From Pseudomonas nabeulensis (GTDB lineage Bacteria > Pseudomonadota > Gammaproteobacteria > Pseudomonadales > Pseudomonadaceae), in contig NZ_QUZT01000025.1 of NCBI RefSeq assembly GCF_004682045.1, forward strand, positions 1 to 64,000: a stretch of DNA of 64,000 bases, written 5' to 3'. The translations under genes and the position numbers were made by a program. Below are positions 35,936 to 46,446 of the stretch, piece after piece; positions within the stretch are counted from its first letter, which is position 1, and each line of letters opens with the position of its first letter. The notes under the pieces are model-generated. The model ran no database searches. It was given only the letters and a program-made list of their open reading frames with translations, and was not told the origin of the DNA.

Positions 35936-36102
35936 TGATTTCGATCAAGCTTGGCTTGTCCAAAGGGGTGAAAAGCTCTTTTGCCGACTTTATTCGTGAC
36001 GCAAAATCCGATCAGAAAAAGCGTGTTTACAGCGAAGTACTCACCGAGGCAACCAAGCAACAGAACCTCGTGATGATGAAGGCTGAGGCAAAACGAACCT
36101 GA
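35935..36102 (+). CDS. 55-aa protein coupled to the zeta-type gene
   Basis: Its ATG overlaps the zeta stop in the string TGATG. The product (MISIKLGLSKGVKSS, then a helical DFIRDAKSDQKKRVYSEVL and TKQQNLVMMKAEAK) is basic and probably all-helical. The tight overlap suggests co-translation with the kinase. An antitoxin or accessory role is only inference. A GC-rich inverted repeat (AAGCCCGGCCCAACGTCGGGCTT) follows and may terminate the pair. Confidence 0.65.
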   Translation: MISIKLGLSKGVKSSFADFIRDAKSDQKKRVYSEVLTEATKQQNLVMMKAEAKRT

Positions 36103-36123
36103 TTGTATTCAAACTACTTATTG

Positions 36124-36152
36124 AAGCCCGGCCCAACGTCGGGCTTTTTATT
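36124..36152 (+). terminator. Probable terminator after the zeta pair
   Basis: AAGCCCGG/C...GTCGGGCTT hairpin followed by TTTTATTG, just after the 55-aa frame and before mutS. Confidence 0.7.
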
Positions 36153-36264
36153 GGGTCAATGTTTCCCCCCGACCTCGCGTGTTAACCTTGCCGCCATCGC
36201 AAAATCGCCGGGCCGAATGCCCCACCTTTGCCCCACTCCTTTCAACGAATTTGCTAACTATCTG

Positions 36265-38856
36265 ATGAGTAAGAACACTTCCGATCTGTCCTCCCACACC
36301 CCGATGATGCAGCAGTACTGGCGCCTGAAAAACCAGCACCCTGATCAGTTGATGTTCTATCGCATGGGCGACTTCTACGAGATCTTCTACGAAGACGCGA
36401 AGAAGGCCGCCAAGTTGCTGGACATCACCTTGACCGCGCGCGGGCAGTCGGCGGGGCAGTCGATTCCGATGTGTGGGATTCCTTATCACTCATTGGAAGG
36501 TTACCTGGTCAAGCTGGTGAAGCTGGGCGAGTCGGTGGTGATCTGTGAGCAGATCGGCGACCCGGCTACGAGCAAAGGGCCGGTGGAACGTCAGGTGGTG
36601 CGCATCATTACGCCGGGGACGGTGAGTGATGAAGCGCTGCTGGATGAGCGCCGCGATAACCTCATCGCCGCTGTGCTGGGCGATGAGCGCCTGTTTGGGC
36701 TGTCGGTGCTGGATATCACCAGCGGCAATTTCAGCGTGCTGGAGATCAAGGGCTGGGAGAACCTGCTGGCGGAGCTTGAGCGCATCAATCCGGTGGAATT
36801 GTTGATTCCGGATGACTGGCCCAAGGACCTGCCGGCAGAAAAACGCCGTGGGACCAAGCGCCGTGCGCCGTGGGATTTCGAGCGTGACTCGGCGCTGAAA
36901 AGCCTGTGCCAGCAATTCTCCGTGCAGGACCTTAAAGGCTTCGGCTGCGAAACCCTGACCCTGGCTATCGGCGCCGCCGGTTGCCTGCTCAGCTACGCGA
37001 AGGAAACACAGCGCACTGCCCTGCCGCATTTGCGCAGCCTGCGTCACGAGCGCCTGGACGATACCGTGGTGCTTGATGGCGCCAGCCGGCGCAACCTGGA
37101 ATTGGACACCAACCTGGCGGGCGGGCGCGACAACACCCTGCAATCGGTGGTCGACCGTTGCCAGACCGCCATGGGCAGCCGTTTGCTGACGCGCTGGCTG
37201 AACCGCCCGTTGCGGGATCTGAACGTGCTGCAAGCGCGTCAGTCGTCTATTACCTGTCTGCTGGACGGTTATCGCTTCGAGAAACTGCAACCGCAGTTGA
37301 AGGAAATCGGCGATATCGAGCGCATCCTGGCGCGGATCGGCCTGCGTAATGCGCGGCCCCGTGACTTGGCGCGCCTGCGTGATGCTCTCGGTGCCCTGCC
37401 TCAGTTGCAAGCAGCGATGACCGAACTGGACACGCCGCACTTGCAACAACTCGCCGTGATCGCCAGCACCTATCCTGAACTGGCGGCGTTGCTGGAAAAA
37501 GCCATCATCGACAACCCGCCGGCGATCATCCGTGATGGCGGCGTGCTGAAGACCGGTTACGACAGCGAGCTGGACGAACTGCAAGCCCTGAGCGAAAACG
37601 CCGGGCAGTTCCTGATCGACCTGGAAGCCCGCGAAAAAGCCCGTACTGGCCTGGCCAACCTGAAAGTCGGCTACAACCGCGTGCATGGCTACTTTATCGA
37701 GTTGCCAAGCAAGCAGGCCGAATCGGCACCGATCGATTATCAACGTCGGCAGACCCTCAAGGGCGCCGAGCGCTTTATCACGCCGGAGCTCAAAGAGTTC
37801 GAAGACAAGGCACTGTCGGCCAAGAGCCGTGCCCTGGCTCGTGAAAAGATGTTGTATGAGGCCTTGCTTGAGGACTTGATCAGCCAACTGGCGCCGCTGC
37901 AGGACACTGCTGCCGCTCTGGCCGAATTGGATGTGCTGAGCAACCTTGCCGAACGTGCACTGAACCTAGATCTGAACTGCCCGCGCTTTGTGAGCGAGCC
38001 GTGCATGCGCATCGTGCAAGGGCGTCACCCAGTGGTGGAGCAAGTGCTGACCACGCCGTTCGTCGCCAACGACCTGTCGCTGGATGACGACACTCGCATG
38101 CTGGTGATTACTGGTCCGAACATGGGCGGTAAATCCACCTACATGCGTCAGACCGCATTGATCGTGCTGCTGGCGCATATCGGCAGCTTCGTGCCGGCGG
38201 CCAGTTGTGAGTTGTCGCTAGTGGACCGCATTTTCACCCGTATCGGTTCCAGTGATGACCTGGCCGGTGGTCGTTCGACCTTTATGGTGGAAATGAGCGA
38301 AACCGCCAACATCCTGCACAACGCCACCGAACGCAGCCTGGTGCTGATGGACGAAGTGGGTCGCGGCACCAGTACTTTCGACGGTTTGTCCCTGGCCTGG
38401 GCAGCGGCCGAACGTTTGGCGCATCTGCGGGCGTATACGCTGTTTGCCACCCACTACTTCGAACTGACCGTGTTGCCGGAAAGCGAACCGCTGGTGGCGA
38501 ATGTGCATCTCAATGCCACCGAGCACAACGAGCGCATCGTGTTCCTGCACCACGTGCTGCCTGGACCGGCCAGCCAGAGCTACGGCCTGGCCGTTGCCCA
38601 GTTGGCCGGCGTGCCAAATGAAGTTATCACCCGCGCCCGCGAACACCTCAGCCGCCTGGAAACCACCGCTTTGCCCCATGAAACCGTGGTGGCCAGCCCG
38701 GCTAAAGCCTCGAGCAAACCCGCTGCGCCACACCAGAGCGATATGTTCGCCAGCCTGCCTCATCCAGTGCTGGAAGAGTTGGCTAAGCTTGACTTGGACG
38801 ACTTGACGCCGCGCAAAGCGCTCGAAATGTTATATGCACTGAAGGTTCGGATATAA
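36265..38856 (+). CDS. mutS: DNA mismatch repair protein MutS
   Basis: A mismatch sensor of 863 residues. The mismatch-binding phenylalanine lies in [13 protein letters not shown]. The ATPase has Walker [14 protein letters not shown] (about residue 616), [16 protein letters not shown] and [11 protein letters not shown]. The C-terminal dimer/tetramer tail follows. The start [19 protein letters not shown] is chosen by family comparison; the frame is open 54 codons farther upstream. It flanks the accessory island and is not itself interrupted. Confidence 0.97.
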   Translation: MSKNTSDLSSHTPMMQQYWRLKNQHPDQLMFYRMGDFYEIFYEDAKKAAKLLDITLTARGQSAGQSIPMCGIPYHSLEGYLVKLVKLGESVVICEQIGDPATSKGPVERQVVRIITPGTVSDEALLDERRDNLIAAVLGDERLFGLSVLDITSGNFSVLEIKGWENLLAELERINPVELLIPDDWPKDLPAEKRRGTKRRAPWDFERDSALKSLCQQFSVQDLKGFGCETLTLAIGAAGCLLSYAKETQRTALPHLRSLRHERLDDTVVLDGASRRNLELDTNLAGGRDNTLQSVVDRCQTAMGSRLLTRWLNRPLRDLNVLQARQSSITCLLDGYRFEKLQPQLKEIGDIERILARIGLRNARPRDLARLRDALGALPQLQAAMTELDTPHLQQLAVIASTYPELAALLEKAIIDNPPAIIRDGGVLKTGYDSELDELQALSENAGQFLIDLEAREKARTGLANLKVGYNRVHGYFIELPSKQAESAPIDYQRRQTLKGAERFITPELKEFEDKALSAKSRALAREKMLYEALLEDLISQLAPLQDTAAALAELDVLSNLAERALNLDLNCPRFVSEPCMRIVQGRHPVVEQVLTTPFVANDLSLDDDTRMLVITGPNMGGKSTYMRQTALIVLLAHIGSFVPAASCELSLVDRIFTRIGSSDDLAGGRSTFMVEMSETANILHNATERSLVLMDEVGRGTSTFDGLSLAWAAAERLAHLRAYTLFATHYFELTVLPESEPLVANVHLNATEHNERIVFLHHVLPGPASQSYGLAVAQLAGVPNEVITRAREHLSRLETTALPHETVVASPAKASSKPAAPHQSDMFASLPHPVLEELAKLDLDDLTPRKALEMLYALKVRI

Positions 38857-38998
38857 CGCTGACGCTTGCAAGCTGGTAGACTCTCGCGCGGTTTGGGATG
38901 CTGCGGGCTTTTAGCCTGGCCTGCAGACTATCGCTCCCGAACCTCGCGAGCCCTGCCACAAAGGGTTTCGCTGCCGCCGCCTGAGGAGAGAATTAGAA

Positions 38999-39322
38999 AT
39001 GACCTTCGTCGTCACCGACAACTGCATCAAGTGCAAGTACACCGACTGCGTGGAAGTATGTCCGGTGGACTGCTTCTACGAAGGCCCGAATTTCCTGGTA
39101 ATCCACCCGGATGAGTGCATCGATTGCGCCCTGTGTGAGCCGGAATGCCCGGCCGTCGCAATTTTCTCCGAGGACGAAGTCCCGGCAGGTATGGAACAGT
39201 TCATCCAGCTGAACGTCGAGCTGGCTGAAATCTGGCCCAATATCACCGAGAAAAAAGATTCGCTGCCTGACGCAGCTGAATGGGATGGCAAACCGGGCAA
39301 GATCGCTGAGCTGGAACGCTGA
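38999..39322 (+). CDS. fdxA: 7Fe ferredoxin FdxA
   Basis: A 107-residue ferredoxin with a 3Fe-4S/4Fe-4S pair: [17 protein letters not shown] and [12 protein letters not shown]. The C-terminal extension ([19 protein letters not shown]) is typical of Azotobacter/Pseudomonas FdI. It is an electron carrier, possibly a partner for Fpr. It follows mutS by 142 bases, as in P. aeruginosa. GGAGAG precedes the ATG. Confidence 0.96.
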   Translation: MTFVVTDNCIKCKYTDCVEVCPVDCFYEGPNFLVIHPDECIDCALCEPECPAVAIFSEDEVPAGMEQFIQLNVELAEIWPNITEKKDSLPDAAEWDGKPGKIAELER

Positions 39323-39339
39323 TCGGTTTGCTGTGACAG

Positions 39340-39363
39340 AAAAGGCCCTTCGGGGCCTTTTTT
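39340..39363 (+). terminator. Intrinsic terminator of fdxA
   Basis: AAAGGCCC-TTCG-GGGCCTTTTTT, a tetraloop hairpin with a T-run, 17 bases after the stop. Confidence 0.93.
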
Positions 39364-39678
39364 GCGTTTTGAGGGTAGCGTTTACTTTTCTACAGGCAAA
39401 AAAAGGGGCGGTATGACCCGCCCACATTTTTTCCCTAGTCCCTGTATTCCTTTTCATCATCCTGATGAATCGCATCCTGCGACGTTCCTTCAAACCATCG
39501 TTCCTTGATGGCTGTGCCAATCCGTGGACACAGGGCTGATCTTAGAGAGTTCCAAAAGAAGTTCAACGGGATGCGACTCGGTGACCGATAGGCAAAGCCG
39601 TCTACGCAACGATAAATATTTGTTTAATATCAAACAGATAGAAAAATCTTGCGCTGTTTCGAGTCGCTCATGCCGACT
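39364..39678. other. Intergenic region without a recognisable gene
   Basis: Between the fdxA and apbC terminators I see no supported gene or RNA. The right part is AT-rich (AAATATTTGTTTAATATC). P. aeruginosa has rpoS at this side of fdxA; it is not present here. Confidence 0.5.
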
Positions 39679-39714
39679 GAAAAAACCATTCGCTTACGGA
39701 AAAGTAAGCGAATG
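39679..39714 (-). terminator. Intrinsic terminator of apbC
   Basis: CATTCGCTTAC and GTAAGCGAATG form a perfect 11-bp stem. The minus strand continues with GGTTTTTTC. It lies 47 bases after the apbC stop. Confidence 0.85.
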
Positions 39715-39760
39715 CTTACACCAGCCATTGCGTAAAAGCGTAAAAAGCACCCGTTCTCAC

Positions 39761-40855
39761 TCAGTCGTCGCTGACGGTAATCGTCGGCATGGCCGGCGCC
39801 GCGGCTTCCTGCAGCACAATTCGCGCGCCCACATGACGGGCAAGCTCCTGGTAGATCATGGCGATCTGGCTGTCCGGCTCGGCGACCGCCGTAGGCTTAC
39901 CGCCGTCGGCCTGCTCACGGATCAACATCGACAGCGGCAGCGAGGCCAGCAGTTCGACACCGTATTGGGTCGCAAGCTTCTCACCGCCGCCTTCACCGAA
40001 CAGGTGCTCAGCGTGACCGCAGTTGGAACAGATGTGCACGGCCATGTTCTCTACCACGCCCAGCACCGGGATATTGACCTTGCGGAACATCTCCACGCCT
40101 TTTTTCGCGTCGAGCAGCGCCAGGTCCTGGGGCGTGGTGACGATCACCGAGCCGGCCACCGGGACCTTCTGCGCCAAGGTCAATTGGATATCACCGGTGC
40201 CTGGAGGCATGTCGATCACCAGATAGTCCAGGTCGCCCCAGGCGGTCTGGGTGACCAGTTGCAGCAACGCACCGGAAACCATCGGCCCGCGCCAGACCAT
40301 CGGCGTGTTGTCATCGGTAAGAAAGGCCATGGACATGACTTCCACGCCCAGGGACTCGATAGGTACAAACCATTTCTGATCCTTGACCTTCGGTCGCGTG
40401 CCCTCGGCGATGCCGAACATCACGCCTTGGCTGGGGCCGTAGATATCGGCGTCCAGAATGCCGACGCGCGCGCCTTCACGTGCCAGTGCCAGTGCCAGGT
40501 TGGCGGCGGTCGTGGATTTACCCACGCCACCTTTGCCCGAAGCCACGGCGACCACGTTCTTGACGTTGGCCAAGCCAGGAATCTGTGCTTGAGCCTTGTG
40601 CGGCGCAATCACGCACTGGATGTCGACCTTGGCCGCGCGAACACCGTCCAGGCCTTCAATGGCCATTTGCAGCATCTGTGCCCAACCGCTCTTGAACAGG
40701 CCGGCGGCATAGCCGAGCTCCAGCTGGACCGAGACCTGGTCGCCCTGGATGTCGATGGCACGTACGCAACCGGCGCTGACCGGGTCCTGGTTCAAATAGG
40801 GGTCGGTGTACTGGCGAAGAACGGCTTCCACCGCTGCGCGATTGACGGCGCTCAT
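39761..40855 (-). CDS. apbC: Iron-sulfur cluster carrier ATPase ApbC (Mrp)
   Basis: A 364-residue P-loop NTPase. The N-terminal MIP18-like domain (to about residue 85) precedes the deviant Walker A SGKGGVGKST, DADIYGPSQG, and MPPGTGDIQLTL. CSNCGH is the CxxC that holds a bridging 4Fe-4S cluster at the dimer interface. It delivers clusters to apo-proteins. It is divergent from metG, with a 162-base shared promoter region. Confidence 0.95.
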   Translation of the reverse strand: MSAVNRAAVEAVLRQYTDPYLNQDPVSAGCVRAIDIQGDQVSVQLELGYAAGLFKSGWAQMLQMAIEGLDGVRAAKVDIQCVIAPHKAQAQIPGLANVKNVVAVASGKGGVGKSTTAANLALALAREGARVGILDADIYGPSQGVMFGIAEGTRPKVKDQKWFVPIESLGVEVMSMAFLTDDNTPMVWRGPMVSGALLQLVTQTAWGDLDYLVIDMPPGTGDIQLTLAQKVPVAGSVIVTTPQDLALLDAKKGVEMFRKVNIPVLGVVENMAVHICSNCGHAEHLFGEGGGEKLATQYGVELLASLPLSMLIREQADGGKPTAVAEPDSQIAMIYQELARHVGARIVLQEAAAPAMPTITVSDD

Positions 40856-41017
40856 GGGCTACTCCCGAAAAAAGACTGACTGAAACAGGCGGCTATCCTA
40901 ACCGTTCCAGGCGCCCAGCGGCATGCTTTGAACACGCGGAAACAACGCCACGGGGTGAAATATATTTCCCGGCGCTTTATAGTGGCCGACCTCCGTTTCA
41001 TCAAGTAGCCGAGCCCC

Positions 41018-43069
41018 ATGTCCGAGCCACGCAAGATCCTCGTCACCAGCGCCCTGCCCTATGCCAATGGTTCCATCCATCTTGGCCATATGCTCGAGTA
41101 CATCCAGACCGATATGTGGGTGCGCTTCCAGAAGCATCGCGGCAATCAATGCATTTATGTCTGCGCGGACGACGCCCACGGTTCGGCCATCATGTTGCGC
41201 GCCGAAAAGGAAGGCATCACCCCGGAACAACTGATCGCCAACGTGCAGGCTGAACACAGCGCCGACTTTGCCGAGTTCCTGGTGGATTTCGATAACTTCC
41301 ACTCGACCCACTCCGAAGAAAACCGCGAGCTGTCGAGCCAGATCTACCTGCGGTTGAAGGACGCCGGGCATATCGACCAGCGCTCGGTGACCCAGTATTT
41401 CGACCCGGAAAAGAAAATGTTCCTGGCCGACCGCTTCATCAAGGGCACCTGCCCGAAATGCGGTACCGAAGACCAATACGGCGACAACTGCGAGAAATGC
41501 GGCGCAACCTACGCGCCGACTGAATTGAAGGATCCGAAGTCGGCGATCTCCGGTGCCACCCCGGTACTCAAGGATTCCCAGCACTTCTTCTTCAAGCTCC
41601 CGGATTTCCAGCAAATGCTGCAAACCTGGACCCGCAGCGGCACCCTGCAGGACGCCGTGGCCAACAAGCTCGCCGAATGGCTCGACAGCGGTCTGCAACA
41701 GTGGGACATCTCCCGCGATGCGCCGTACTTTGGCTTCGAGATCCCGGGCGAGCCTGGCAAATACTTTTATGTGTGGCTGGATGCGCCAATCGGCTACATG
41801 GCCAGCTTCAAGAACCTGTGCGATCGCACGCCAGATCTGGACTTCGACACGTTCTGGAATAAAGACTCCACCGCCGAGCTGTATCACTTCATCGGCAAGG
41901 ACATCGTCAACTTCCACGCCCTGTTCTGGCCGGCGATGCTTGAAGGCTCGGGCTATCGCAAGCCGACCGCCATCAACGTGCACGGCTACCTGACGGTCAA
42001 TGGCCAGAAAATGTCCAAGTCCCGTGGCACCTTTATCAAGGCGCGCACCTACCTGGACCACCTGTCGCCGGAATACCTGCGCTACTACTACGCATCCAAG
42101 CTGGGCCGTGGCGTAGATGACCTGGACCTGAACCTGGAAGACTTCGTACAGAAGGTCAACTCGGACCTGGTGGGCAAGGTCGTTAACATCGCGAGCCGTT
42201 GTGCCGGGTTTATCCACAAGGGTAACGGCGGCCTGCTGGTAGCCGAGAACGCTGCGCCGGAATTGACCGATGCGTTCCTGGCCGCCGCGCCAAGCATCGC
42301 CGATGCCTATGAAGCCCGCGACTTTGCCCGCGCCATGCGCGAGATCATGGGCCTGGCCGACCGTGCCAACGCCTGGATCGCCGACAAGGCGCCATGGTCG
42401 CTGAACAAACAGGAAGGCAAGCAGGCGGAAGTCCAGGCGATCTGCGCCACGGGCGTCAACCTGTTCCGCCAGTTGGTGATCTTCCTCAAGCCAGTGCTGC
42501 CGTTGTTGGCCGCCGACGCCGAAGCGTTCCTCAACGTCGCACCACTCACCTGGAACGACCACGCAACCCTGCTCGCCAACCATCAGTTGAACGAGTTCAA
42601 GCCGTTGATGACCCGTATCGACCCGGTCAAAGTCCAGGCCATGACCGACGCTTCGAAAGAAGACCTGGTCGCCAGCCAGACCGACACCGGCGAATCGGCT
42701 CCGACTGGCAACGGTGAACTGGCCAAGGACCCGCTTTCCCCGGAAATCGAGTTCGACGCTTTTGCCGCCGTGGACCTGCGTGTTGCGCTGATCATCAAGG
42801 CCGAAGCGGTGGAAGGTGCCGACAAGCTGCTGCGCCTGACCCTGGACATCGGTGATGAGCAACGCAACGTGTTCTCGGGCATCAAGAGCGCTTACCCGGA
42901 CCCCTCCAAGCTCGATGGTCGCCTGACCATGATGATCGCCAACCTCAAGCCGCGGAAAATGAAGTTCGGTATCTCCGAGGGCATGGTGATGGCGGCTGGC
43001 CCTGGTGGTGAAGAGATCTACCTGCTCAGCCCTGATAGCGGCGCCAAGCCGGGTCAACGCATCAAGTAG
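41018..43069 (+). CDS. metG: Methionyl-tRNA synthetase
   Basis: A 683-residue class I synthetase: HIGH variant in [13 protein letters not shown], zinc knuckle [23 protein letters not shown] in [10 protein letters not shown], and a C-terminal tRNA-binding (OB-fold) domain from about residue 580 ([21 protein letters not shown]). The full E. coli-type length is present. A REP arm follows the stop, then rnfB. Confidence 0.97.
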   Translation: MSEPRKILVTSALPYANGSIHLGHMLEYIQTDMWVRFQKHRGNQCIYVCADDAHGSAIMLRAEKEGITPEQLIANVQAEHSADFAEFLVDFDNFHSTHSEENRELSSQIYLRLKDAGHIDQRSVTQYFDPEKKMFLADRFIKGTCPKCGTEDQYGDNCEKCGATYAPTELKDPKSAISGATPVLKDSQHFFFKLPDFQQMLQTWTRSGTLQDAVANKLAEWLDSGLQQWDISRDAPYFGFEIPGEPGKYFYVWLDAPIGYMASFKNLCDRTPDLDFDTFWNKDSTAELYHFIGKDIVNFHALFWPAMLEGSGYRKPTAINVHGYLTVNGQKMSKSRGTFIKARTYLDHLSPEYLRYYYASKLGRGVDDLDLNLEDFVQKVNSDLVGKVVNIASRCAGFIHKGNGGLLVAENAAPELTDAFLAAAPSIADAYEARDFARAMREIMGLADRANAWIADKAPWSLNKQEGKQAEVQAICATGVNLFRQLVIFLKPVLPLLAADAEAFLNVAPLTWNDHATLLANHQLNEFKPLMTRIDPVKVQAMTDASKEDLVASQTDTGESAPTGNGELAKDPLSPEIEFDAFAAVDLRVALIIKAEAVEGADKLLRLTLDIGDEQRNVFSGIKSAYPDPSKLDGRLTMMIANLKPRKMKFGISEGMVMAAGPGGEEIYLLSPDSGAKPGQRIK

Positions 43070-43083
43070 TCTCGTCTGTGGCA

Positions 43084-43110
43084 TGGTGAGCGGGGCAAGC
43101 CCGCTCACCA
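43084..43110. repeat. Single REP of the GTGAGCGGG family
   Basis: TGGTGAGCGGG and CCCGCTCACCA form an 11-bp stem. It is a short relative of the 133-bp REPINs at 28411 and 50588. Confidence 0.8.
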
Positions 43111-43155
43111 CAACAGTCGCTCAGTGCGTGCAACCGGCATACCCATGATCACAGC

Positions 43156-44121
43156 ATGAACCTCATTCAACGTATCGATGCGCTGTTACCGCAGACCCAG
43201 TGTGGCAAATGCGGACACCCGGGTTGCAAACCTTACGCCGAGGGCATTGCCCAAGGCGAAGCGATCAACAAGTGCCCGCCTGGCGGTCAGGAGACGATTT
43301 CCGGCCTGGCGCAACTGCTGCGCGTAGCCGTATTGGAGCTGGATACCAGGCGAGGTGAAGCGCCGGCGCAAATCGCCTATATCCGCGAAGCCGAGTGCAT
43401 CGGCTGCACCAAGTGCATCCAGGCCTGCCCGGTGGACGCAATAGTCGGCGCCGCCAAGCTGATGCATACCGTGATCATCGATGAATGCACCGGCTGCGAC
43501 CTGTGCGTAGCCCCATGCCCTGTCGATTGCATTGAGATGCGCCCGCTGGCAACTGTGATCCCCATCATTGGCGGCCTGGCGAGTACTGATCTCGAGCGGC
43601 ACGAACGCGGCCTCAAGCGTGATCGCGCCCGGCGGCGGTTTGAACAACGCCATGCGCGCTTGCAACGCGAAGAAGATCACAAGCTTGCCGAACGCCTGGC
43701 CCGCGCTAAACGCACGCCGCCCGTGGAAACACCGCTTGAGAATACCCAGCAAGCGGCCCATGACGCCGCGATCAAAAAAGCCAAAATCAACGTTGCGATG
43801 AGTCGTGCCCAACTGCACAAGTCCTTGAAGGCATTCGGCCATCCACCGACCTTCGAGCAACAGTCGCAATTGATCGTGCTGCAACAACAATTTGAGGCAT
43901 CCGAGCAGGCACTGGCGGCACTGGAGCTGAACAGCGCACCGGTAGCCCACCCAGCGCCACGCAATCCCGCCGACCTCAAACGCGCCAAGATCCAGTTGGC
44001 GATGCGCCGCGCCGAATTGAAGAAGGCTCAGGACCAACAGTCTGATCCACAGCAACTGGCAAACGCACAGCGCAGGCTTGATGAGGCTCAGCGCTTGGTG
44101 GATGCTGATGGCGCACAATGA
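43156..44121 (+). CDS. rnfB: RnfB-like ferredoxin with extended coiled-coil tail (orphan)
   Basis: A 321-residue protein. Residues 1-45 carry the [10 protein letters not shown]...CPPGG cluster of RnfB/RsxB. Residues about 75-135 have two 4Fe-4S motifs ([31 protein letters not shown]). The N-terminal membrane anchor of true RnfB is missing. The C-terminal half is a lysine/alanine/glutamine-rich helical tail with two related blocks ([32 protein letters not shown]). No rnfA/C/D/G/E genes flank it: metG is upstream and nth downstream. Its electron partner is unknown. Confidence 0.85.
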   Translation: MNLIQRIDALLPQTQCGKCGHPGCKPYAEGIAQGEAINKCPPGGQETISGLAQLLRVAVLELDTRRGEAPAQIAYIREAECIGCTKCIQACPVDAIVGAAKLMHTVIIDECTGCDLCVAPCPVDCIEMRPLATVIPIIGGLASTDLERHERGLKRDRARRRFEQRHARLQREEDHKLAERLARAKRTPPVETPLENTQQAAHDAAIKKAKINVAMSRAQLHKSLKAFGHPPTFEQQSQLIVLQQQFEASEQALAALELNSAPVAHPAPRNPADLKRAKIQLAMRRAELKKAQDQQSDPQQLANAQRRLDEAQRLVDADGAQ

Positions 44122-44180
44122 TTCGAGCCTGAGTCATCCAGAGAAATCCCGTTGACCGCCTGCAAGGAACCACCTGCCCG

Positions 44181-44819
44181 ATGAACGCCGCAAAACGCCT
44201 GGAAATTTTCCGCAGGCTTCACGAAGACAATCCAGAACCGAAAACCGAACTGGCCTACTCCACGCCGTTCGAGTTGCTGATTGCGGTGATTTTGTCGGCC
44301 CAGTCCACAGACGTTGGCGTCAACAAGGCTACGGCAAAACTGTACCCAGTCGCCAACACCCCAGAGGCGATCTATGCCCTCGGCGTGGAAGGTTTGTCGG
44401 AGTACATCAAGACCATCGGCCTGTATAACAGCAAGGCCAAGAACGTTATCGAGACGTGCCGCCTATTGGTGGAGATGCATGGGAGCGAAGTACCACAGAC
44501 TCGTGAAGCGTTGGAGGCCCTTCCAGGTGTGGGCCGCAAGACGGCTAACGTGGTACTCAACACGGCCTTCCGACAACTGACAATGGCGGTGGACACGCAC
44601 ATTTTCCGGGTAAGCAACCGTACCGGTATTGCCCGTGGAAAAAATGTGGTGGAAGTAGAAAAACAATTGATGAAGTTTGTACCCAAACCCTACCTGCTCG
44701 ATTCCCACCACTGGTTGATCCTGCATGGCCGCTACGTTTGCCAGGCCCGCAAGCCGCGTTGCGGCAGTTGCCGTATCGAAGACCTGTGTGAATACAAGGA
44801 CAAGACCTCTGACGATTGA
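44181..44819 (+). CDS. nth: Endonuclease III
   Basis: DNA glycosylase/AP lyase of 212 residues for oxidised pyrimidines. It has the helix-hairpin-helix LEALPGVGRKTANVVL, catalytic Lys in GRKTAN, Asp in VDTHIFRVSNRTG, and the C-terminal 4Fe-4S ligands CQARKPRCGSCRIEDLC. The position after rnfB mirrors other pseudomonads where the rnf operon ends in nth. Confidence 0.96.
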   Translation: MNAAKRLEIFRRLHEDNPEPKTELAYSTPFELLIAVILSAQSTDVGVNKATAKLYPVANTPEAIYALGVEGLSEYIKTIGLYNSKAKNVIETCRLLVEMHGSEVPQTREALEALPGVGRKTANVVLNTAFRQLTMAVDTHIFRVSNRTGIARGKNVVEVEKQLMKFVPKPYLLDSHHWLILHGRYVCQARKPRCGSCRIEDLCEYKDKTSDD

Positions 44820-44926
44820 GGAATCATTGACTTTCTCGATCCTTCGATTGAAAAAATCTTTTTTACCCAATCATGGATTATCGTTATAAGGAGCGCCAAC
44901 GGCAGTCTTAGCCCGGAGTGAACCTT

Positions 44927-45109
44927 ATGAGCACTGGCAAAGAACAACTGGAAGTGGAAGATGACCTCGTTGAGTCGGATGACGAGGGAGAGGAAACCCC
45001 TGTGGCAGAAGTCGCCAAGACCAATCTGAGCAAACGCCGCACTATCGACAACCTTCTGGAAGAGCGACGCTTGCAAAAACAACTGGCCGATTACGACTTC
45101 GACCTTTGA
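44927..45109 (+). CDS. PA3496-family small protein
   Basis: A 60-residue acidic protein starting MSTGKEQLEVEDD, with GGAG eight bases upstream (a GTG three codons earlier is less likely). The conserved C-terminal part reads SKRRTIDNLLEERRLQKQLADYDFDL. In P. aeruginosa the corresponding gene PA3496 also follows nth. The family has been annotated as a putative envelope-integrity protein, but I know of no firm function. Confidence 0.82.
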   Translation: MSTGKEQLEVEDDLVESDDEGEETPVAEVAKTNLSKRRTIDNLLEERRLQKQLADYDFDL

Positions 45110-45128
45110 TCGAACAGTCGACGACCGG

Positions 45129-45155
45129 AAGCCTCCCAGACGGAGGCTTTTTTTT
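45129..45155 (+). terminator. Intrinsic terminator after the PA3496-like gene
   Basis: AAGCCTCC/GGAGGCTT hairpin with eight T residues. Confidence 0.92.
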
Positions 45156-45190
45156 GCCGGTAAAGCAGGCGCGGGTTGCTGAGCTGTCTT

Positions 45191-45823
45191 CTATACCAGG
45201 CCGTTGCGCTGCGCCAACTCGATCAGGTCCACCAGGGAACGGGCATTGAGCTTGAGCAGCAGGCGGGTCTTGTAGGTACTCACAGTCTTGTTGCTGAGAA
45301 ACATACCGTCGGCGATCTCCTTGTTGGTCTTCCCTTTGGCCAACTGCTGCAACACCATCATTTCCCGGCCTGATAGGCGCTCCACCATGTCGGCCTCGCT
45401 GGCATTGCCCATGGTGGAACGTACGGAGTTGAGGGCCTGGTTCGGAAAATAGCTGTAGCCCGATAGAACAGCCTTGATAGCACTCAGCAATTCCGTCAGG
45501 TCTTGCTGCTTGCAGACATACCCGGCAGCTCCAGCTTGCATGCAGCGCATGGAAAAATGGCCCGGGGCCTGTGAGGTCAGTACCAGCACCTTGAACGGCG
45601 CAGGTTGTTTGGTGGAGGACAACCGGCAAATAACTTCCAGGCCGTCGAGTTTGGGAATGCCTATATCCAGTATGACAATGTCCGGCGTATGTTCCCGCGC
45701 AAGTTGCAACGCATCGACACCGTTATCGGTCTCGGCAACGACCTCATAACCATGACGCTCCATTAGCATGCGCACAGCAAGACGAATGACGGGATGATCA
45801 TCCACGATCAGCACTTTATTCAT
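45191..45823 (-). CDS. LuxR-type response regulator (BvgA/RocA-like)
   Basis: A 210-residue regulator starting MNKVLIVDDHPVI. The receiver has phospho-Asp in DIVILDIGIPKLDG and a Lys near GYVCKQQD. The HTH is LSGREMMVLQQLAKGKTNKEIADGMFLSNKTVSTYKTRLL. It resembles BvgA and the Pseudomonas RocA/EvgA-like regulators that control fimbriae or biofilm genes. No sensor kinase lies beside it. The start four codons upstream is possible but less typical. Confidence 0.85.
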   Translation of the reverse strand: MNKVLIVDDHPVIRLAVRMLMERHGYEVVAETDNGVDALQLAREHTPDIVILDIGIPKLDGLEVICRLSSTKQPAPFKVLVLTSQAPGHFSMRCMQAGAAGYVCKQQDLTELLSAIKAVLSGYSYFPNQALNSVRSTMGNASEADMVERLSGREMMVLQQLAKGKTNKEIADGMFLSNKTVSTYKTRLLLKLNARSLVDLIELAQRNGLV

Positions 45824-46394
45824 GAGAAAGTCCAATTTCGCTGTTCGAATTATTTAGAGCAAACACAATAGCCTAGTCGTTTCCTAGTTGGCATAGCGCT
45901 CCCCCCCGAGCAACAGCAAGCAGAGACCCAACCCACAAAGATAAAGGAAATGCCCTACAAAAAAACACCTGAGCAGATGTATCGAGTTTTATGGAGCCTT
46001 TCAGACCTTTCCTGAGCCATTCATATTTCGTGTGAATTCTCCAGGAAACATGGGGGCAAAAGTGAAGGTAACGCACATGGGTTTCAGGAAATGCCCCTTG
46101 CCTTGACACCAAGGGACTGCAGGCCGACTGAAAAAGCTCGGCTGCTTTGGTTCCATTTAACATATTTTTTTACACTCCAATTTCCTACAGAGATTTCCGT
46201 TAGTTACGCATCAACCACACTTCCATGAGTGAATCTTCTGTAAGACTAGTTCCCAATCAGGTGTAAAAAATTCATTCAGCCTACAAAACTCACTCAACAC
46301 CCAAAAAACCAACTACCCATTCGATTTACTAATTCAACATTTTCAAGATACGTTTAATCGTTATAAACATCACGGCTGGTTAAATTCAACCGGC
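45824..46394. other. AT-rich intergenic region without a recognised gene
   Basis: About 570 bp between the regulator and the argG terminator, clearly more AT-rich than the surrounding DNA, especially from 46150 on. A 96-codon minus-strand frame (45873-46163) has no start-site support or family resemblance. It probably holds the regulator's promoter. Confidence 0.5.
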
Positions 46395-46429
46395 AAAAAA
46401 AATGGCCCCTTGAAAAAGGGGCCATTTTT
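46395..46429. terminator. Intrinsic terminator of argG
   Basis: AAAAATGGCCCC and GGGGCCATTTTT stem with an 8-base loop and tails on both sides, 18 bases after the argG stop. Confidence 0.93.
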
Positions 46430-46446
46430 CACAACAAGCCAAACAC

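Noticed and set aside
39524..40879. A 451-codon plus-strand frame opposite apbC
   Set aside because: It is the antisense shadow of a clear apbC gene; histidine- and glutamine-rich nonsense is typical of reverse frames in high-GC DNA.
45873..46163. A 96-codon minus-strand frame in the AT-rich gap before argG
   Set aside because: No ribosome-binding site and no family resemblance.
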